Shown here piece after piece: positions 47,201 through 58,589 of a stretch of DNA of 64,000 bases. Position 1 is the stretch's first letter. Each line of letters begins with the position of its first letter. The notes beneath the pieces are model-generated. The model searched no databases and had not been told where the DNA came from. It saw only the letters and a list, made by a program, of their open reading frames with translations. The position numbers and the translations under genes were made by a program. The stretch spans positions 4,464,001 through 4,528,000 of the forward strand of contig NZ_PEEU01000001.1 in NCBI RefSeq assembly GCF_002754195.1. Direction: 5' to 3'. Origin of the DNA: Flavobacterium sp. 9. Lineage in GTDB: Bacteria > Bacteroidota > Bacteroidia > Flavobacteriales > Flavobacteriaceae.

Positions 47201-47775
47201 GAGAACAACGAACCGGCGATATATAAAATGTAAACCATAAAACCGCCTACATATATAAAGAGTTTGCTTCTGGTTAACCAAGCTAAAGTCGTCAAAACAG
47301 AAAGACATAATAAGATATTCGGGATAACCAAAATCAAATACGGCCAAAAATAATTCAAGAACGAAAACGGACCAATTTCATCTTTGGATAACCAAGGCAT
47401 CAAATGACCAATTATCATCCCGATTATAAACAGGCCAAAAGAAACAACTGCAATTCCAAAAGCAACAATAAACTTACTTCCTAAATAATGGAACTTAGAA
47501 ATAGGTGTCGTAAAAATGATCGAATCGAATTTAGTTTCATATTCTTTTAGAAAATTCTGCGCAACCTGAAGTGTAGTTGAGAAAATCGTCGTTAAGGAAA
47601 TCAAACCAATAGCATAAGTCAGTACATAAGGACTGTTTTTGTAAGCGCCCGAAAAAGAGAAATTTGCAAAAGCGCTAACGAAAAATCCCAGGATTAAGTA
47701 AACTAAAAATGTGGCATAAAAGCTCCAGTTTCTGGTATTGTTATGCCATTCAAATTGTAATAATTTTGAAAACAT
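44236..47775 (-). CDS. ABC transporter permease fused to M1 family aminopeptidase
   Basis: This 1179-aa membrane protein has two ABC-2-type permease sections (helices within about 15-270 and 320-590) followed by an extracytoplasmic M1 metallopeptidase domain (about 620-1179). The zinc site is HELSHEWWGN near 927-931, with the second-ligand glutamate in EGSWILTETLAQ. An ATP-binding subunit gene ends 4 nt upstream and is clearly co-translated. Such permease-peptidase fusions recur in Bacteroidetes. The exported or processed substrate is unknown; peptide handling at the periplasmic face is inferred from the fusion. Confidence 0.9.
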   Translation of the reverse strand: MFSKLLQFEWHNNTRNWSFYATFLVYLILGFFVSAFANFSFSGAYKNSPYVLTYAIGLISLTTIFSTTLQVAQNFLKEYETKFDSIIFTTPISKFHYLGSKFIVAFGIAVVSFGLFIIGMIIGHLMPWLSKDEIGPFSFLNYFWPYLILVIPNILLCLSVLTTLAWLTRSKLFIYVGGFMVYILYIAGSLFSNSPIFANASPSSAAAMSFAAKIDPFGLAAFLEQTRYFTAIEKNTNLLDLSGNFLFNRILWLSISVLLILVSYRFFSFRKTKTKKVKPIKVLKAENISFSTEAPKNIEFRTFKHNFLVFKSYIKMDVSLILKGIPFLLIALLFSGLLAIEISDEIDGGIRLPQNIANTALMISTLMDRLPFILIIILLFYSNELINRSETSRFEMLENTTSYQQTVVLLSKIISLFTIPLLIIALSILIGCGFQIVHNNAPIEFELYLSLFYYLGFPILLISILVVFIQTVVSNKYLGLSIATIITVLISTGIGEQLGISHPLLRFGDSFKREYFDLNGFGKYTFAFDVSMLYNFGLALTLLILTGILWKRNTSVLKSFRRHSFTTIQKGVFALGILLFIGFGSYLFYKTNIEYPYITEEDQNNWSEQYELQFKKYTDLRQPTIISVKSNVDLFPSENRYEVKGTYELINNAEKPIDSLLLYIDRNSKLTSIEIPNAKKLGDVSEFKHYWYKLEKPLQPQQKMKISFSFESTWSPFKGHTSFNSIIENGSFMRISRYYPYFGYQDSNEIESKKERIKRHLPAQSPLKKLEDKSIVPYNFIDYETIVSTSQNQTAIGIGDLIEKWNKDDRNYFHYKSNGKIPFRFAFSSAEYKIQKTVYKCISIEVYYDARHSRNVSKLIKDIENTVDYCQNNFGKYPYKTIRYAEISAFVNGFAATSYPSTVFMKENFGFYSDLNHRDKEDIINQLTAHELSHEWWGNSQISPEQKEGSWILTETLAQYMELMLYEKEHGLEKALETLKIHLDLYLSSRSYDPEMPLYKTNYDTPHLPYDKGMLVMHQLKMLIGEEKVNLALKNFLNHYKFPNQTPDSEDLLKEIYSVTDPKLHYKLDEMFKQIITYSSNVVSVESQKKNGSYEVSFKVNSEKYSENATGKRKLIPNDSRIDIGVYDENGKLSSYPFSIKNNSVEGKIKLKTKPQRIIVDPYLKNIDTFYKDNEKEIN

Positions 47776-47779
47776 AACG

Positions 47780-48664
47780 TTATTTTTTAAATTGATTTTG
47801 AGCTAAAACACTAAAATAAACATCACTTAAATCGGGAGAAATTAAGTCGAAACCAGAATCCGGTTGTTGATCTGCAAAAACGTGAATATTCAGTTTACCC
47901 GAATTCAAATGCGAGGATATAATGTTGAAATTCGTTTGATAATCCTGCAATTCAGATTTATGAATCGCTTTCATCCAGATTTTATCCTTTAATAAATCAA
48001 TTGTTTCATTTGGATTTCCTTCCAAAATCAATTTTCCGTTTGAGATAATCGCCATTTTGGTACACAAATCCCGAACATCTTCGACAATATGAGTTGATAA
48101 AAGCACAATAATGCTTTCGCCAATTTCGCTTAAAAGATTGTTGAAACGATTTCTTTCTTCAGGATCAAGCCCCGCTGTAGGTTCATCGACAATAATAATC
48201 TTCGGATTTCCCAATAAAGCCTGCGCAATTCCAAACCTTTGGCGCATTCCGCCAGAAAAGGAGTGAACGGCTTTATCCTTGTGTTGCAGTAAATTGGTTT
48301 GTTGTAATAAAGTCAGAATCTGATCGTGTCTTTCTTGTTTATTGATGATTCCCTTCAAAATTGCCAAATGATCCAACAAACGATAAGCCGAAATTTTAGG
48401 ATAAACACCAAATTCCTGTGGTAGATATCCCAGATTTTCTCTAATAAACATTGGGTTTTCAAGAATATTGATTCCGTTAAAGACAATACTTCCGGAAGTT
48501 GGTTCCTGCAAAGCAGCAACAGTTCGCATTAAAGTAGATTTTCCGGCTCCGTTTGGACCCAACAAACCAAACATTCCGTTCGTAATTTCCAAAGACACAT
48601 CATTGATTGCTTGTGTGCCGTTCTCATACGTTTTGCTGAGATTTTTGATTGATAAACTGTTCAT
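47780..48664 (-). CDS. ABC transporter ATP-binding protein
   Basis: This 294-aa ATPase of the ABC-2 export type has Walker A GPNGAGKST near residue 36, the signature SFSGGMRQR near 137, Walker B IIIVDEPTAGLD near 157 and the switch His in LLSTHIVED. A C-terminal extension of about 80 aa follows. It partners the downstream permease-M1 peptidase (4 nt apart), which together would form a homodimeric or mixed exporter complex. Confidence 0.93.
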   Translation of the reverse strand: MNSLSIKNLSKTYENGTQAINDVSLEITNGMFGLLGPNGAGKSTLMRTVAALQEPTSGSIVFNGINILENPMFIRENLGYLPQEFGVYPKISAYRLLDHLAILKGIINKQERHDQILTLLQQTNLLQHKDKAVHSFSGGMRQRFGIAQALLGNPKIIIVDEPTAGLDPEERNRFNNLLSEIGESIIVLLSTHIVEDVRDLCTKMAIISNGKLILEGNPNETIDLLKDKIWMKAIHKSELQDYQTNFNIISSHLNSGKLNIHVFADQQPDSGFDLISPDLSDVYFSVLAQNQFKK

Positions 48665-48774
48665 TTTTTGATTGATTTAATGATTGATTGTAATAATTAT
48701 TTTGAAAAAAATAGGCAATAGAATTCCTGTCGACCTCAAAAAGCCGATTTTTTTAGTTAAGATTTAAAAAAGAT

Positions 48775-48981
48775 TTACTCGCTTACGTACTCTAAAATAT
48801 CACCAGGCTGGCAATCTAATATTTTACAGATTGCCTCAAGAGTATCAAATCGGATACCTTTTGCCTTTCCGGTTTTAAGTATCGATAAATTGGCAGGCGT
48901 AATTCCTAGTTTTTCAGCCAACTCTTTACTTTGCATCTTACGTTTCGCAAGCATGACATCAACGTTTACAATTATTGGCAT
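48775..48981 (-). CDS. Small XRE-type helix-turn-helix regulator
   Basis: This 68-aa protein is nearly all HTH: KRKMQSKELAEKLGITPANL and SILKTGKAKGIRFDTLEAIC, then LDCQPGDILEYV, the YozG-like pattern of a Cro/C1-type repressor without a sensing domain. It starts 2 nt after the DUF2975 gene, so the two are translated together. The family regularly pairs with DUF2975 membrane proteins. A perfect palindrome in the operon promoter is a likely binding site (autoregulation, inferred). Confidence 0.92.
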   Translation of the reverse strand: MPIIVNVDVMLAKRKMQSKELAEKLGITPANLSILKTGKAKGIRFDTLEAICKILDCQPGDILEYVSE

Positions 48982-48983
48982 GA

Positions 48984-49499
48984 TTATATAAATAAGTCTT
49001 GTTCGTTCTGAAGGTTTAATCCTTGTTTAAAAATAGCTGCCAGAAAATAAGCAAATACACCCAGCATAAAATGTAATACAATAAATATAGAGACCTCATT
49101 ATCCAGCGAAACAAAAATAGAAGCCAGAAATATAATAATCCCTGGCAAAAATAAATTAGCCAAATAAAATCGTCTTAAATGTTTAATACCATTTTCAGTA
49201 AATAATTTAGGCTGAAAAAACACTTTAAACACATTGCTGATCAACAAAAAGAAAAGCCCATAAAGACTCAAAGGCGACAGAAATTCAAAAATGATATAAG
49301 GAAGATTATAATCGCCCAACATTATAGGTTGTTCTGTAAAAGGATAACAAATCTGAAAATACTTGCCATTGTCTTTAAAATTCAAAAACCATCCCGTACT
49401 TAAAGTAAGTAAAGAGTAAGATGATAATGTAAAATAAAGAATAGCCAGAAATCGGGTAACGTAGAATAATATTCTCGAAACAATATGAGTGGTTTTCAT
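48984..49499 (-). CDS. DUF2975 family membrane protein
   Basis: This 171-aa protein has four hydrophobic segments (about residues 10-32, 55-80, 98-125 and 135-160), the DUF2975 layout. Its function is not established. In many bacteria it is encoded immediately before a small XRE regulator, as here, which suggests a membrane protein that signals to or is controlled by that regulator. It is the first gene of a two-gene operon behind a TAnnTTTG promoter. Confidence 0.82.
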   Translation of the reverse strand: MKTTHIVSRILFYVTRFLAILYFTLSSYSLLTLSTGWFLNFKDNGKYFQICYPFTEQPIMLGDYNLPYIIFEFLSPLSLYGLFFLLISNVFKVFFQPKLFTENGIKHLRRFYLANLFLPGIIIFLASIFVSLDNEVSIFIVLHFMLGVFAYFLAAIFKQGLNLQNEQDLFI

Positions 49500-49526
49500 T
49501 TGTGCTTAAATTTAGTTTTGTTGTTG

Positions 49527-49566
49527 CAAATGTATAATTAATTATTGTAAAACAATAATTAATTAT
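49527..49566 (-). promoter_or_regulatory. Promoter with perfect palindromic operator, DUF2975-XRE operon
   Basis: On the minus strand TTG (49555-49553) and TACATTTG (49534-49527) form a promoter with an 18-bp spacer. A perfect inverted repeat of 15 bp per arm (ATAATTAATTATTGT) with an AAA centre occupies 49534-49566 and so covers the -33 and spacer. The TSS would fall about 20 bp before the ATG at 49499. Confidence 0.65.
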
Positions 49567-49657
49567 CAAATTTATCTAATTGGGATCTTTTTTATTTGCA
49601 ACAAAACATTATAATTCTATTAACACTAGAAAAGAAAAGACATCTCTATAAATGAAT

Positions 49658-49665
49658 TAATTTTG
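49658..49665 (+). promoter_or_regulatory. -7 element upstream of the LLM oxidoreductase
   Basis: TAATTTTG is a full TAnnTTTG match 18 bp before the ATG at 49684. It overlaps the alternative start at 49663, which argues against that start. Confidence 0.5.
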
Positions 49666-49683
49666 TACAAATCAAAAAAATTC

Positions 49684-50685
49684 ATGAAAAACCCAATTTC
49701 AGTCTCTATACTAGAACTCGCTATCATCACACAAAATAGCAATGCAGCCGAAACATTTCAAAAAACAAAAGACATAGCGCAACTCGCAGATCAATTAGGA
49801 TATAAGCGTTTTTGGCTGGCCGAACATCATAATATGGCGCACGTTGCCAGTTCAGCAACAGTAGTCTTAATAGGTTTTATTGCAAGTAATACAAAAAACA
49901 TCCGTGTAGGTTCTGGCGGAATCATGTTACCGAATCATTCTCCTTTAATAGTAGCAGAACAATTCGGAACATTAGAAACGCTTTACCCAAACCGAATTGA
50001 CTTAGGTTTAGGAAGAGCGCCAGGAACAGATCAACCAACAGCCGAAGCTATTCGAAAAGACTTTTTTGAACAAGCACAGCGTTTTCCGGCAAATGTATCC
50101 AAGCTTCAGGATTATTTCTCGGTAGAAAATGCCACAGCAAAAGTTCGCGCATTTCCAGCCGAAGGCACAAACATTCCAATTTGGATTTTAGGATCAAGTA
50201 TGGAAAGTGCTGCTCTTGCCGCGGCATATGGTTTGCCTTATGCATTCGCCGGACATTTTGCACCACGCCAAATGATTCAGGCATTTGAGTTTTATCGCGA
50301 GAATTTCCAGGCGTCAGATGTTTTAGATAAACCTAAAACAATGGCTTGTGTTAATATAGTTGCCGCAGATACAAACGAAGAAGCCGAATTTCTATCAACA
50401 AGTTTGTATCAAATGTTTCTTAATCTGATTCGTAATGATCGCAAAGGTTTGCAGCCGCCAGTTCCGTCTCTGGATGATATCATGGGCGAAGAAGAACGTT
50501 TTCATGTCAATCAAATGACCGCATGTACTTTTACAGGAAACAAAGAACAGTTAATAATAGATCTTAAAAAGTTTATAGACTATTCCAGAATCGACGAACT
50601 GATGGTAACCAGTCCAATCTTCGATCATCAAGCTAAACTCAAAAGTATTCAAATCACCAAAGAAGTAATCGACAGTTTAAATTAA
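49684..50685 (+). CDS. LLM-class flavin-dependent oxidoreductase
   Basis: This 333-aa luciferase-like monooxygenase fold protein uses FMN or F420-type flavins in this family. It shows FWLAEHHNM near residue 40, RVGSGGIMLPNHSPL near 77, YPNRIDLGLGRAPGTDQ near 100 and PIWILGSS near 168, the pattern of the MsnO8/YhbW-like subgroup. The actual substrate is unknown. The start at 49684 (MKNPISVSILEL) is chosen because the earlier in-frame ATG lies within the promoter. It stands alone and is followed by repeats leading to the rRNA operon. Confidence 0.9.
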   Translation: MKNPISVSILELAIITQNSNAAETFQKTKDIAQLADQLGYKRFWLAEHHNMAHVASSATVVLIGFIASNTKNIRVGSGGIMLPNHSPLIVAEQFGTLETLYPNRIDLGLGRAPGTDQPTAEAIRKDFFEQAQRFPANVSKLQDYFSVENATAKVRAFPAEGTNIPIWILGSSMESAALAAAYGLPYAFAGHFAPRQMIQAFEFYRENFQASDVLDKPKTMACVNIVAADTNEEAEFLSTSLYQMFLNLIRNDRKGLQPPVPSLDDIMGEEERFHVNQMTACTFTGNKEQLIIDLKKFIDYSRIDELMVTSPIFDHQAKLKSIQITKEVIDSLN

Positions 50686-50715
50686 GCATACATACATAAG
50701 TATAAAATCATACTC

Positions 50716-50824
50716 CTATATATAAGGAAGAATATTATCCAACAACTCGACAAGTTTTTGAAACCTGTCTGGTTTATTTTTGGTACCTATATATAAGGAG
50801 AAAGATGAACTCTATATATAAGAG
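50716..50824. repeat. Three copies of CTATATATAAG
   Basis: Copies occur at 50716, 50787 and 50812, two with GG and one with AG following. Each is nearly self-complementary (CCTTATATATAGG). They lie between the LLM gene and the structured repeat. No function is assigned. Confidence 0.5.
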
Positions 50825-50879
50825 TAAGTTTCATTCCTCTGAATGAACCGAAGGTTTACAAGAAGCATTATTGGAATTT

Positions 50880-50996
50880 GAAGCTATTTCCCGCTCCCGA
50901 AGTCTCGGGACGTTCCAATCTTTTGCTTTTTAAAGGAAAAAGCAAAAGGATTTTCTCCCGACACTTCGGGACTATCGGGGCTAGGGCAGAGGTTTT
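50880..50996 (+). repeat. Structured dispersed repeat, copy 3
   Basis: The longest copy opens GAAGCTATTTCCCGCT and ends GACTATCGGGGCTAGGG. The central hairpin is TTTTGCTTTTT / AAAAAGCAAAA followed by GGATTTT. The outer arms carry extra CCCGAAGTCTCGGG and CCCGACACTTCGGG hairpins. It lies 3' of the LLM gene, on the same strand. Confidence 0.72.
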
Positions 50997-51240
50997 CAAA
51001 GGAAAGACGAGGCGTAAAACAGAAAAATACGAGATAAAAGAGAAAACTTTGCGCCTTTGCGTCTTTGCGCGATTAATAAAACCAAGGAAAAATCCAGCTT
51101 TGCGATCTTTGGCAAACAAAACCAGAGAAGAAAAACTTAGCCTCTTTGCGGTAAAATGGCCCCAATTGCTCAAAAACGGTAAAATCGAAAAAAAAGATTG
51201 CCTTGTAAAAAACGCCAAACCAGTCACTTAGAAAATATAT
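50997..51240. other. Degenerate repeat spacer, not coding
   Basis: Repeated CTTTGCG-type units (CTTTGCGCCTTTGCGTCTTT) near 51048-51070 and 51140-51155 give open frames on both strands, but no protein signature is present. This is treated as intergenic repeat sequence upstream of the rRNA promoters. Confidence 0.5.
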
Positions 51241-51261
51241 CAAAAATAAGTAAAATAAAAG

Positions 51262-51292
51262 CTTGCAGAAGCGAATAAAGAGTGTACTTTTG
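51262..51292 (+). promoter_or_regulatory. rRNA promoter P1
   Basis: CTTG at 51262-51265, a 19-bp spacer and TACTTTTG at 51285-51292 are followed by CACCCGC. Confidence 0.8.
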
Positions 51293-51383
51293 CACCCGCA
51301 ACAGCGATAGACGTTCACAGAAATACTGACAAGCGATTAAGATTAAAACGAAAATTTATTTTCAAAAAAAGATTAAAAAAAGC

Positions 51384-51414
51384 TTGTGGGATTCGAAAAG
51401 GGATATTACATTTG
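51384..51414 (+). promoter_or_regulatory. rRNA promoter P2
   Basis: TTG at 51384-51386, a 20-bp spacer and TACATTTG at 51407-51414 are followed by CACCCCGC, repeating the P1 layout. Confidence 0.8.
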
Positions 51415-51506
51415 CACCCCGCAAAACACGGAAAGTTCATTGAAAGATTGGTAAATAAAGAAGTTAAAAGAGACGAAAATTTTCTTAAAAAAAACTTCAA
51501 AAAACA

Positions 51507-51538
51507 TTTGCCAGTTAGAAATAAGTTTTCTACTTTTG
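51507..51538 (+). promoter_or_regulatory. rRNA promoter P3
   Basis: TTTG at 51507-51510, a 20-bp spacer and TACTTTTG at 51531-51538 are followed by CACCCGC. It is the promoter nearest the 16S gene, about 165 bp upstream. Confidence 0.8.
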
Positions 51539-51703
51539 CACCCGCTTTGAGAGACAAGCGAAAAGAAAAAGAAATACACGTTCGTAGACATATTGAATTG
51601 ACAGCCGTTTTAACAGAGATGTTAAAACAAAAGAATAAGAGTAATAGAATCGAGAGATTTGAAAAGAACCGATAGATATCATCGCAATATAATATTAAAA
51701 TAT

Positions 51704-53217
<1,514 letters not shown>

Positions 53218-53341
53218 CTAGAGCCTCAAATGTTAGTGGAAACACACGTTGAGGAAAAAAGATGTTTATTTAGAAGGTTCTGAATCACCAGATTCAATTA
53301 CTCTTGCTGTTAGTTCAAATAATAAATTTTAAGTAAAACAG

Positions 53342-53415
53342 AGTCTCGTAGCTCAGCTGGTTAGAGTACTACACTGATAATGTAGGGGTCGGCAGTTCGA
53401 GTCTGCCCGGGACTA
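53342..53415 (+). tRNA. tRNA-Ile (GAT)
   Basis: The tRNA is 74 nt with anticodon GAT in CTGATAA. The acceptor arms AGTCTCG and CGGGACT pair (one wobble), and the D-arm GCTCAGC and T-loop TTCGAGT are intact. It lies in the 16S-23S spacer. Confidence 0.97.
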
Positions 53416-53574
53416 CTTTTTAAATTGTTAATTATAAATTATGAATTGTAAATTATAAGAAGCAAATAAATTAAAAAGACTGTATGCTTAGAAAAAGGAA
53501 ATTTTAGAAGTTGAAAGATTTAGGATCAAAAGTTCATAATTTTTAATTCACGATTTTTAATTTTTAATTAAAAA

Positions 53575-53648
53575 GGGGGATTAGCTCAGCTGGCTAGAGC
53601 GCCTGCCTTGCACGCAGGAGGTCAACGGTTCGACTCCGTTATTCTCCA
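53575..53648 (+). tRNA. tRNA-Ala (TGC)
   Basis: The tRNA is 74 nt with anticodon TGC in CTTGCAC. Acceptor GGGGGAT pairs with ATTCTCC (two wobbles), and the T-loop TTCGACT is intact. It is the second tRNA of the 16S-23S spacer. Confidence 0.97.
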
Positions 53649-53785
53649 CTGATTTACTGTGAAGATAGTAAATAAAAGTTCATTGACATATTGAGATAAG
53701 AAAATAATAAAAAGTAGAAAGCGTTTTTTACAATTTATTGTAAAAAGCAAAAAAAAACGGTCATAATTAATTTTATGATTGGTAC

Positions 53786-56666
<2,881 letters not shown>

Positions 56667-56820
56667 ACCCTTTTCCCGCACTGCAAGGTGCGGGGAGAAA
56701 CTTTCTAAATACTTTTATGTTTCTTTATCTCAGTATGTTAAGATATTCTTTAATTGATAATTAACAATTTATAATTGACAATTAACAATTAAAAAGTTGC
56801 CTAAAGCAACTAACGACCTT

Positions 56821-56928
56821 AAGGTGGTTATTGCGGCGGGGCTCACCTCTTCCCATCCCGAACAGAGTAGTTAAGCCCGCCTGCGCAGATGGTACTGCAG
56901 TTATGTGGGAGAGTATGTCGTCGCCTTT
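56821..56928 (+). rRNA. rrf: 5S ribosomal RNA
   Basis: The 5S is about 108 nt. Helix I pairs AAGGTGGTT with the 3' GTCGTCGCCTTT. CCCGAACAGAG and GTGGGAGAGTATG are the standard 5S internal segments. It lies 154 nt after the 23S gene. Confidence 0.93.
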
Positions 56929-56934
56929 CTTTAG

Positions 56935-56963
56935 AAAACCCTATCCAATAGATAGGGTTTTTT
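56935..56963 (+). terminator. Terminator between 5S and the tRNA pair
   Basis: A perfect AAAACCCTATC / GATAGGGTTTT stem with a CAATA loop and T-run follows the 5S gene directly. Confidence 0.88.
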
Positions 56964-56995
56964 ATTCTTAATTCGCGTATTTATGTGAATTATAT

Positions 56996-57068
56996 GGTAC
57001 CTTAGCTCAGATGGTAGAGCAATGGACTGAAAATCCATGTGTCCCTGGTTCGATCCCTGGAGGTACCA
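56996..57068 (+). tRNA. tRNA-Phe (GAA)
   Basis: The tRNA is 73 nt with anticodon GAA in CTGAAAA. Acceptor GGTACCT pairs perfectly with AGGTACC. No TAnnTTTG promoter is seen before it, so read-through from the rRNA operon is possible. Confidence 0.96.
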
Positions 57069-57076
57069 CTACTAAT

Positions 57077-57162
57077 GCTCGGATGGTGAAATTGGTAGAC
57101 ACGCTGGACTTAAAATCCAGTGAACAGCAATGTTCGTGCGGGTTCAAGTCCCGCTCTGAGTA
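57077..57162 (+). tRNA. tRNA-Leu (TAA)
   Basis: This is an 86-nt class II tRNA with a long variable arm and anticodon TAA in CTTAAAA. Acceptor GCTCGGA pairs with TCTGAGT, including a G1-U pair. It lies 8 nt after tRNA-Phe. Confidence 0.95.
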
Positions 57163-57164
57163 CT

Positions 57165-57200
57165 AAAACTTCAATTGGCAAATGCTAGTTGGAGTTTTTT
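57165..57200 (+). terminator. Terminator after tRNA-Leu
   Basis: AAACTTCAA pairs with TTGGAGTTT (one wobble) and is followed by a T-tract, immediately after the tRNA. Confidence 0.8.
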
Positions 57201-57363
57201 TTTATGAAATAAAGTCTGGTTTTAAGCTTTTTTGAGTTGCTCTTACTCTTAAATTAGCTCCTTTTATAAGGAAATAGCTTTATAGATCTTATTTTTCTGT
57301 AATAAAACACTAATTACAGATAAAAAAAAGATTATTTCATTAGAGAACGGCATTAAACCTTGG

Positions 57364-58186
57364 TTACATCTTAGTAATAATAAATTCGCTTCGTCTGTTC
57401 ATTTGATGCTGTGCTTCGGTGCAAGGAACTCCGTTTGAACAGTTATTTATAAGTTGCGTTTCTCCATAACCAATAGCACTTTCGATTCTTTCCGGAGCAA
57501 TTCCTTGTGAGATAATATAATCTCTTGTTGCTTTGGCTCTTCGGTCAGAAAGTTCAAGATTGTATTGATCCTTGGCTCTTGAATCCGTGTGAGATTCAAT
57601 TTTAATAACTACACTTGGATATTGACTCATTAATAAAACAACTTTATTTAATTCTATTGCAGCGTCATACCGAATTACTGATTTATCCAGATCAAAGAAA
57701 ATGATTCCAATTTTTATTTTCAACAAACCATCTTTTCTTTCTATAAGAGAAGGATCAAGACCAATAGGAACTTGGGTTATTCCAGAATTTTCTGGAGTAA
57801 TAATAGCTTTGGTGCTTGTTGTAAAATTATCTTTTGCTGCTTCAATTGTATAAGGTGTATTACAATTAATATTTTCCCCGAATTCAAATTTTCCATCTAT
57901 TTTAGAAACAATTTCGTCGACTTTTTGATTTTCATTATTTTTGAGGGTTACAATTGCACCGGCAATTTTATTGTTAGATATAGCATCAAAAACATAACCT
58001 TCGATAGCTTGTGTACAACTTCTTTCGAAAGAATAAATATCGTCGTCACCCTTTCCTGTCTTTCTGTTCGAGCAAACAAAACCTTTGTTGGTATCTTCGT
58101 TTACTATATAACCAAAATCATCTCTGTTGCTATTTAATGGTGCACCAAGATTATTTGGTGAATCGAAAATGCCGTCGTTTAATCGG
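57364..58186 (-). pseudogene. 3' fragment of an OmpA-family outer-membrane protein
   Basis: About 274 codons are open on the minus strand but lack a proper start. The reading begins right at the left end of the IS3 element (58187). Visible parts are the end of a PD40/WD-like region (GAPLNSNRDDFGYIVNE), a carboxypeptidase-regulatory-like domain (AIEGYVFDAISNNKIAGAIV and onward) and a C-terminal OmpA domain (FFDLDKSVIRYDAA; ESHTDSRAKDQYNLELSDRRA). Intact relatives start with a signal peptide and TPR/WD-like repeats, so several hundred residues are missing. A TTG at 57726 could in principle start a shorter protein, but the piece is best treated as a remnant. Confidence 0.82.
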
Positions 58187-58254
58187 TGGAGTTGCTACAT
58201 TTACTGGGACATAAATTTTAAGACTGTTTAAATAAAAATAAATATCTTAGAATT

Positions 58255-58557
58255 ATGAAAAAACGAGTTTACAGTGCTGAGTTTAAATCATCAGCAGTAC
58301 GATTAAGTTACGAGCGAGAAAACATCAAAGAATTAGCAGATGAACTAGGCGTCCAGGTAGAGCGTATTTATAAATGGAGGTCTTCTCAAAAAACATTTAC
58401 TAATCTACAACCAATTATTTCTAAAAAGACAGAGATAGATTCTTTAGAAGTAAAACAATTACGAAAAGCCCTTAAAGAAAAAGAATTAGAGCTTGAGATA
58501 TTAAAAAAGGCCGTTCACATCTTTTCCAAGAGCGATGGGAAATCTACCAATTTATAG
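58255..58557 (+). CDS. IS3 transposase OrfA (helix-turn-helix)
   Basis: This 100-aa protein has an N-terminal HTH of the HTH_8/HTH_29 type (FKSSAVRLSYERENIKELA, then QVERIYKWRS) that binds the IS ends. A leucine-rich coiled segment (VKQLRKALKEKELELEILKK) follows. The -1 frameshift signal at 58503-58509 near its end would fuse it to OrfB to give the active transposase. The stop TAG at 58555 terminates the unshifted product. Confidence 0.93.
   Translation: MKKRVYSAEFKSSAVRLSYERENIKELADELGVQVERIYKWRSSQKTFTNLQPIISKKTEIDSLEVKQLRKALKEKELELEILKKAVHIFSKSDGKSTNL
58503..58509 (+). promoter_or_regulatory. Programmed -1 frameshift site
   Basis: The slippery heptamer A-AAA-AAG sits in the correct phase in the codons TTA AAA AAG of orfA. 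After a -1 slip the frame reads GRSHLFQERWEIYQFI without a stop and joins orfB, as in many IS3 elements. Confidence 0.8.
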
Positions 58558-58589
58558 TCAGCTATAAACATTTATATCCTATTGAAAAG

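Noticed and set aside
50868..51231. Open frames on both strands between the LLM gene and rRNA promoters
   Set aside because: They cover repeat copy 3 and CTTTGCG-type repeats; no start context or domain supports them.
57255..57285. Possible fourth copy of the structured repeat (TAGCTCC...GGAAATAGCT)
   Set aside because: Only short end-like fragments in a small hairpin; the central stem and conserved far end are missing.
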